Below are positions 58,116 through 64,000 of a stretch of 64,000 nt of DNA, one piece after another; position 1 is the stretch's first letter; each line of letters opens with the position of its first letter. The stretch lies in NCBI GenBank assembly GCA_944739405.2, contig OX123196.2, positions 52,242,196-52,306,195 on the forward strand, given 5' to 3'. This DNA comes from Euclidia mi (Eukaryota > Arthropoda > Insecta > Lepidoptera > Erebidae). The position numbers and the translations under genes were made by a program. The notes beneath the pieces were generated by a model. The model saw only the letters and a program-made list of their open reading frames with translations. It was not told the origin of the DNA and searched no databases.

Positions 58116-58489
58116 CAGTCTGGACCACGGAGACAGTGGAGCCACTAGTCCATTAACGATAATTGTACTCTGTTGCTATAAAAAAGAAGAAAAAATGTGT
58201 TTAGTACAAAAAACAACAGACATTAGCTCAGCTCGGTCCATTAACTTATTAGTAGTAAGAAACTTCCTAATGGGCATCGATCCTTACCTTTTCCCACCAC
58301 GCAATTATGGTGCTCAGATAGACAGGGATGTGTGTGGAATATTTAACATTTCACTGGTGATGTGAAAACTTAAATATCGTAGTCACAAAAGAAACAGCAG
58401 AAGGTATGTAAATAAATATCGGTTACTAGAAAATGATTTACCTAACTCGGTTTTCATAACAAACTATTGAAAAAGGATTTCTTTCAGTC

Positions 58490-58501
58490 GCATTACGAAG
58501 G
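58490..58501. other. Empty target site for SINE-E
   Basis: Single GCATTACGAAGG between CTTTCAGTC and CCCGCAATAGGG. The Y1 copies have the same flanks with the SINE and two copies of this 12-mer. Confidence 0.95.
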
Positions 58502-59039
58502 CCCGCAATAGGGTCGCATTACGAATTCCTTTTGTGCTTGGACGGTTTGTATTGGTTAAGGCGTTAAATCATACACCTTTATGATTTCTAAGATTAGGAG
58601 ACCTAGGCATGTCTTAGACGAACCGGACGACGACATCACTATCTCTCAAATCAGAGCACACACGACTCGCGAACTAGACAAATTCTACCGCGGTTCCGTA
58701 CTCGCAGACAAGGAGTAAAAACGCGACGCACTTTTAACGTAAGACCCACGGGTCACCTTAGTCCCGCATTGTCGACAACGCCCCAAGCCGAGATACGTGG
58801 TAGTCCACCCTTGGGGAGCTAAAACGAATGTCTAATATACTTTAAACGGATTGGGAGCCTTCTGCGCTCACCCATAGTCCGCGTAAAGTTGTCAAAGCCA
58901 TCTGCGGCCAACAACTAGTCCACACACACAAAAGAAACTTATTTAAATACTGATTTGAATAGGTATCCCGTGATAAATTAACAAGCACGGCAGTTAATGT
59001 TTGATCATTTTATTACATTAACATTTTTGTTTGCTTTTT

Positions 59040-59567
59040 AGGGTTCCGTACCTAAAAGGTAAAAAACGGAACCCTATTACTCCTCCTCATAAGCCTCCGC
59101 TGTCTGTCTGTCTGTCCATCCGTCTGTCCGTCTGTCTGTCACCAGGCTGTATCTCATAAACCATGATAGCTAGAAAGCTGAAATTTTCACAAATTATGTA
59201 TTTCGGTTGCCGCTATAACAACAAATACTAAAAATTAAAATATTAAGGGTCCCATACAAAAAACGTGTTCTTTTTCATATTTTTTGCTCAAATTTACTAA
59301 CTGTAACAGGTAGACGCTTTAAATTTTCACAGAATATGTAGTTGTATATTACCTTTCAAAATAAATAATTAAATTTTAAAAAAGTACGTACAAAAAAGTA
59401 CGTAGTACAACAAACGTAATTTTTAAGCAATTTGTTACTCGATCTTAATAAACAGGTAGAAACTCATAAAGTATTTAAGTATACATACAACGAACGTGAT
59501 TTTCTTTTATAGATGATGGTACGGAACCCTTCGTGCGCGAGTCCGACTCGCACTTGCCCAATTTTTT
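59040..59567. mobile_element. AGGGTTCCGTA-type non-autonomous element (private to Y2)
   Basis: Starts AGGGTTCCGTACC and ends GGTACGGAACCCTTCGTGCG then CGAGTCCGACTCGCACTTGC. It contains a (TCTG/TCCG)n run, CACCAGGCTGTATCTCATAA and TTGCCGCTATAACAACAAAT. Y1 has an uninterrupted TTTTATATTTGCG at this place, so the ends are clear. I recognise it from memory as a very common lepidopteran repeat; its class is uncertain. Confidence 0.85.
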
Positions 59568-60087
59568 ATATTTGCGTAAGATGATATACACGGATCACAT
59601 TAAATTTTAGGTGTAACGACTATCACAAGATTCATAGAGGATTTAACAGAGCTTACGATTACCAAGTAATGCCTAACTTAACACCTATCCTATCAAAACA
59701 ATCTCAACAAAGAATCAGACGCAATTCTATTCGTAAGAAATTAAGAATTTTGATCTCGTTAAAAGAAACTTGCTAGTAAAATTTCGACGTCTTTTAGTTA
59801 GCAGTAAAGTGCACCGCATTGCGCATTGTATAGAGCTTTCTACTGACAGTCTGTATCTGTATCTTTAGATTTATTTTCAGGGTTGTCACGAACCAAATTT
59901 TTAGCGATATATTCTCTAGCACAAGGTTTTGCCTGCGATTACGGCCAACCGTAAGGATTCCCGGCTCAACTGTTAGTGGGCTTCTCGTAGGTATTTCTAA
60001 ATATGCTAACTAGGCAGTTTATTTGTGTATGCTATTAGATAATATTATGTAAGAAGGTTTAGTCTCTGTAACGTGGAACTTCTAAAT

Positions 60088-60130
60088 GGAGCAGAAACTG
60101 TCAACTATCAAGATTGGTGACTGTAGCTCT
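60088..60130. other. Single-arm (pre-palindrome) state of the Y1 palindrome
   Basis: GAGCAGAAACTGTCAACTAT...GGTGACT is followed directly by GTAGCTCTTTGGATATTTTG. Y1 has the same arm, then CTAC plus the complete inverted arm, then TCTGCATATTTTG. Confidence 0.95.
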
Positions 60131-61365
60131 TTGGATATTTTGAAATGGATCTAACAGAATGGTGTAAGTATACAATTCTGATGAAAATTTAAAATTTTGT
60201 GCCCAATCAAATTAGGAAACCGGATGAAAAATTTTAAGATTGGATGTATCTGCAGTTCCCTGTAAAATACTTCGCTTTTACCAGGACTGCATTACTGCAA
60301 CTCACATACTTTCATGTTTTTATTTCTTGCACCAGAAGCTCATTGCTTCTTTTGGAATGAGACCTCGTAATTCATGATTTTATGCCATATATCTACACGT
60401 TCATAAACTATGTTGACTGTTTGCCAAAAAATGGAGTTTCCATTTCTGTAAAATCTTGCATCGTTAATATTATGCATATGTCCTGCGTTCTGGCAACCCT
60501 AGCTAATACAGCTAGATGCTGCCAGGACGATCCGATTTTCAGTTTAGTGAGCCTTCGCAACAGTTTCGACACGTTGCTGATACGCTGAGCCATTTACAAG
60601 AACATGGCTTTTGTTTTAAAATACGTCTGACTTTATTCTGGCTGAATGTGAGTTCGTCTGCTATGTTTTGTTTTTTAATGGTTTGTATTTTCATTGCTGT
60701 TTATTGAGATGTTTATATAAAGGTGGTGCCGTTTTTCCAAATTACTTGCTCATTTTGTGTGATGCTAAAGACCGTAGCGACGGCATCAGCAAACTATTTT
60801 AGAAAAGCAAATAAAAGCACGAAATACTTAAGTATATTCAATGAAAAATGTTACGCTCTTTGGATTTAATGGCCTTTATATAAACAATTCGTGTTCTATG
60901 CTCATGTTGTGATTGTTATACCTACATGAGAGACGATTGACAAAAACCCTCCCCCTTTTATGACGAAACTACGTGAGGCAGATACGGGTAAAAGATACTA
61001 AAAGTCAAAGAATTCAGATAAGACTAGAAAAGCAATCCCATTACTATTTGAACTAAAATGCAGTTCAATAAGCAATCTAATTTGGAATGAAATGCATTAA
61101 AAAATTCGATAATGACTTAAATTTAACTCTAAAATAAGTTTAGACTCTTCAATACATTACGATACGAAAATGTGTTTTTGATAAATTGTAAAAGATTTTG
61201 CCTTTGTTTGTATTGTCAGTGAACCCTTCACGGAGGGTCATTTCAGTGACGCAACGAACGTGGCAAGTTCAAGGTCACGGACGTTAGGGCGGGAAAACTT
61301 CATGTATAGATGAAAAAAGACATTAGTAATACGTCACTTCACTTTATCTAATGGCGCTAATACGT

Positions 61366-61617
61366 TTGAGCATTCACCTGTAATGAGCATTCTTGCGAAT
61401 GTTACAAAACAGAAAAACAGACGAGTGTGTTTCAGCGAGCGTAATGGCGAACGTTCTGGCGAGCATTCTAGCGAATGGACAGTTTTGCTTTGAAGTTTTT
61501 GCTGATTAGAGTAATCGCTAGAAAGATCCTGAAAATGTTCGTAGCAATGTTCAGCTCTGTTGGATGTTCTGTTACAAATGAATGCTCAGGACGTGAGCAT
61601 TCACTTGTAATACCTGG
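61366..61617. mobile_element. MITE-like element (Y2, opposite orientation to Y1)
   Basis: GAGCATTCACCTGTAATGAG at the left and GTGAGCATTCACTTGTAAT at the right; the interior is the reverse complement of 47,503-47,748. The near-identical GAGCATTCAC(C/T)TG words at both ends may be target duplications or part of the ends. Confidence 0.65.
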
Positions 61618-61620
61618 TGT

Positions 61621-61743
61621 TCATCATCATCAGCCTTTAACAGTCCACTGCTGGATTAGGCCTCTCCTTCGAAAGGAGGAATTGGCCTACTATACCACGC
61701 TAGCCAAACGGGTTGGTATAGGGTTTGTATCAAGTTTTCCTTC
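61621..61743 (-). mobile_element. 5'-truncated RTE derivative with 12-bp target duplication
   Basis: AATACCTGGTGT flanks both sides (61,609-61,620 and 61,744-61,755). On the minus strand it holds the end of the RTE leader (CCAACCCGTTTGGCTAGCGT), the shortened 3' end (GAGGCCTAATCCAGCAGTGG) and the (GAT)n tail. Truncation at the 5' side and the tail at the 3' side are what target-primed reverse transcription produces. Confidence 0.9.
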
Positions 61744-62000
61744 AATACCTGGTGTATCAGCACCATAATACTGCTATGAAAGGCTTATAAAAAGTACAAA
61801 AATTTTAAAGGAATTTAAGCAAACAATTACATAAAACACTTTTAAAGGCAGAAGAATTCAAAAGCTGCTTTTAAGAAGTTTATTCGTTTTCCATTCGGAA
61901 AACAAGTTTGCACTTGCTGTCAATATTGCACTCTCAGGAATTCTAATACAATAGGGGAGATAAGCGCGGATGGTGACAGTTGGAAATCCGTAGTCTCTAG

Positions 62001-62454
62001 ACTCCTATACCCATCTCTTCAAAAAGTACGTGTGCGTTCGTTAGTGAAAGCGACGTTTCAAAAGAATATACAGTATGTAAAAAGATCCTTAATAAAAACT
62101 GAAATCCCATATTGTACTAATCATCACGAACATGTTTTACTTCGGCACCATACCTGCGACATTACTGGTTCAGGAGATAATGAGGCTCAAAGTCACTACG
62201 CAATTTTTTTTATTAGGTACTAAATCGATGCAATTACCCCACCAATTTGTTGTATAGATGTCCTATGCACCCATGTATAAGAAGGTATCTCTGGAATTTT
62301 ATTTTCAGTTTAAAAATGTGTCTAATTAAAAAAATTCGTTGTGATTAGTATGATTTGGCATGATGTCCAAAACGAGTAGACTTTTCGGACTTTTCTTTTT
62401 GACTGTTCGGCTTAGTGATGGGTATTGTGACACCCTGTATATGCACCTACGTGA
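62001..62454. other. Spacer between Y2 and X3, nothing recognised
   Basis: AT-rich, no clear counterpart between Y1 and X2, no gene or known repeat seen. Confidence 0.5.
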
Positions 62455-62879
62455 AAGGCGTAGTCGAAACGAGATCGAATAATATTACATTGTAGTGAAA
62501 TTCAGTTACTCTAACAGGGTTTTCATATTCTTCAAATTCTTCTTCCATTAGATTCCATCGTGGAAAATTTAATTTTATCAGATGTAACTGGACTAGAGAG
62601 TGGACTACGAGGCGAAACTTCTGAAACCAAACAGTAGGTTAATTCCTATCATCATCATGGCGATAACTGATGCTTAGACCACTCATCTTTGATGTCTGAT
62701 GCATTATAAAGTAGGCTGTTTTCATTCCTTTACAAAAGTAGAACTAAAGCAACTTTGTCAAATCAGACACTAGGTTTTTACTGTTTTTAGAACCACGGAC
62801 TGCCTTGTTGCCTTGCGATCGACCGAGGCGGTATACATCAGTAGAATCTAGTGGAAAGTTGGCCACGCACGTGATTTAT

Positions 62880-63030
62880 TTTATCCGATTCCGTGGGAAT
62901 TTCGGAAAATCCCTTCTTAGAGAAACTGCTACGCTGCCCAAGGAACATACATGCCATTTCAGCTACTGGTGCCCAATAGTTTCGGCTGTGTCAGTTAGTC
63001 AGTCAGTATCGCAAGAATTGTATATTTATT
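62880..63030 (-). mobile_element. Helitron-like repeat inside X3
   Basis: On the minus strand: TTCTTGCGATACTGACTGAC, then CAGCCGAAACTATTGGGC and ATTCCCACGGAATCGG. X1 lacks it at the same place (between GTATACATC and ACTAATCC). Confidence 0.6.
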
Positions 63031-63971
63031 GATAAATGATGTGACTAATCCTTGGGCGCAGTCTCTACCTATTTATATTCCTTTCGGTGATCTCCCTAAT
63101 ACAATATATGAATCTATATAGGGGATCTTCTGAAACATCGTCGATAAGATCAATTTGATCACTACGATTTGGTTCCAGATCAATGGATAGATAAAATTGG
63201 ATACAGTGTCGTATTTCTGCAGATAAACATAAATGCAATTAAGGATAACATTTCGATAATTGGTATAAACAACTGTCTATACCTAGTTATAGAATTAATT
63301 AAGCTTTTCGTTTTACCTCAAAATTTGTTCACAAAAGTTGAAATAACTGCAGCCTATTTTGCAACAATGCACACAAATTTAATTTTATGTTAACAAACAG
63401 AACATACCTATGTAATGTACTGCTTGTGATTTGAACATATTTCGTTTTTTAAAAGATGCATTACTCTCACCTCCTCCGGGTGCCGGTAAACGGTGGAGGC
63501 CTAAGAAATGCTGACTTGACGTCGTCAGGGATATGCGTGCTAGATACTGAATAAGATAAGCTGATGGGAAGGGATTTCACATCTTTTGTAAAATTATTAC
63601 GCGTTTAAGACAAGTAATAGGTATAAACTTGTGTAAACAAAGGGTATAAACTTGTGTAACTTTGTACCTAAATATCAACTTTGTAGAGCATTTTGCAAAT
63701 ATTTAAATCTAGATCGTAAAGACCGTTATAATTTGATTCTAATTCAAATGTATATAAAAATTAATAACGTTTAATTTATGAAGAAATTACCAATTTACAG
63801 ACAGAGACTTGTACTTTTGTAGCTAAAGAAAGACATTTATCTACAATTATGTGGCTTGACGTCTATTTAAAATCACTTTGAGACCTTTCGGCTGTATGTA
63901 GGAGCTGTATCGTTACAACCATTAGAAATACGAAAAATCGACCCTGTGGAGCTTTTTTAGATTTTTAATAA

Positions 63972-64000
63972 TCTTAATTTAAAAAATCCTTGCATTACTG
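63972..64000 (+). mobile_element. Helitron-like 5' end at the window edge
   Basis: TCTTAATTTAAAAAATCCTT then GCATTACTG starts where X3 departs from X1 (X1: AGATTTTTATTAAGTAGTTG). The preceding base is A, fitting insertion between A and T with a 5'-TC terminus. Confidence 0.6.

Larger units (their letters stand above)
55545..62000. repeat. Array unit Y, copy Y2 (diverged)
   Basis: Follows Y1 in order: ATTCATCAGAAGAATAAATG, CAGGCCCAGAATAGGCCTGA, R1 end, TGCCAGTTAGTTGCCACATG, SINE-D, CCGGACGACGACATCACTAT, the single palindrome arm, CATTCGGAAAAC. Substitutions and small indels throughout show that it is much older than the 5.7-kb duplication. Confidence 0.88.
62455..64000. repeat. Array unit X, copy X3 (runs off right edge)
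   Basis: Homologous to 36,450-37,560 and 39,090-39,510 of X1. It lacks the Jockey LINE and has its own Helitron-like insertion (62,880-63,030). A TATA-like GCATTATAAAGTAGGCTG is conserved in X1 and X3 (36,762/62,703). Confidence 0.82.

Noticed and set aside
1..64000. CRISPR arrays, bacterial-type operons, telomeric TTAGG arrays, rRNA
   Set aside because: None seen on reading both strands.

Overview
This window looks like repeat-rich nuclear DNA from an insect, most likely a moth or butterfly (Lepidoptera). The reasons are the AT-rich background, several tRNA-derived SINE families with GATGAT or TATG tails, RTE, R1 and Jockey non-LTR elements, a Penelope-like element, and many small Helitron-like repeats with 5'-TC starts and CTAG ends. 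I see no operons, rRNA, CRISPR or stand-alone tRNA genes. Family names SINE-A to SINE-F, X and Y are my own labels.

Left part (1-36 kb): an RTE retrotransposon whose intact endonuclease ORF runs off the left edge, then scattered SINEs and Helitron-like pieces, a possible TATA-less promoter near 18.6 kb, a Penelope-like retroelement at 21.0-23.4 kb (66-bp perfect inverted terminal repeats, 13-bp target duplication, RT and GIY-YIG domains, several lesions), one convincing spliced exon at 26.93-27.03 kb, and a SINE-within-SINE nest at 35.0-36.2 kb. The exon implies that a host gene with large, transposon-filled introns crosses the window on the + strand; I could not find its other exons.

Right part (36.45-64 kb): a nested tandem array. 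An older unit, X then Y, is repeated as X1 (36.45-41.5 kb), Y1 (41.7-47.75 kb), X2 (47.76-49.17 kb, closing at 54.98 kb), Y2 (55.55-62.0 kb) and X3 (62.45 kb to the edge). The copies have diverged and carry private insertions: a Jockey LINE only in X1, a SINE only in Y1, an RTE-derived element and an AGGGTTCCGTA-type element only in Y2. Later, 5,706 bp spanning most of Y1 plus X2 was duplicated in direct tandem (43,465-49,170 and 49,171-54,876). The two copies differ by only three substitutions that I noticed, and 2 bp of microhomology lies at the junction.

The most interesting signal is a link between inverted-repeat formation and this duplication. A perfect palindrome with 52-nt arms starts exactly at the distal duplication breakpoint. 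A second palindrome (34-nt arms, 45,735-45,806) can be compared with its pre-event form in Y2 and has the signature of a replication template switch, with the loop copied in inverted form. Both the breakpoint palindrome and a third, smaller one abut Helitron-like 5' termini.
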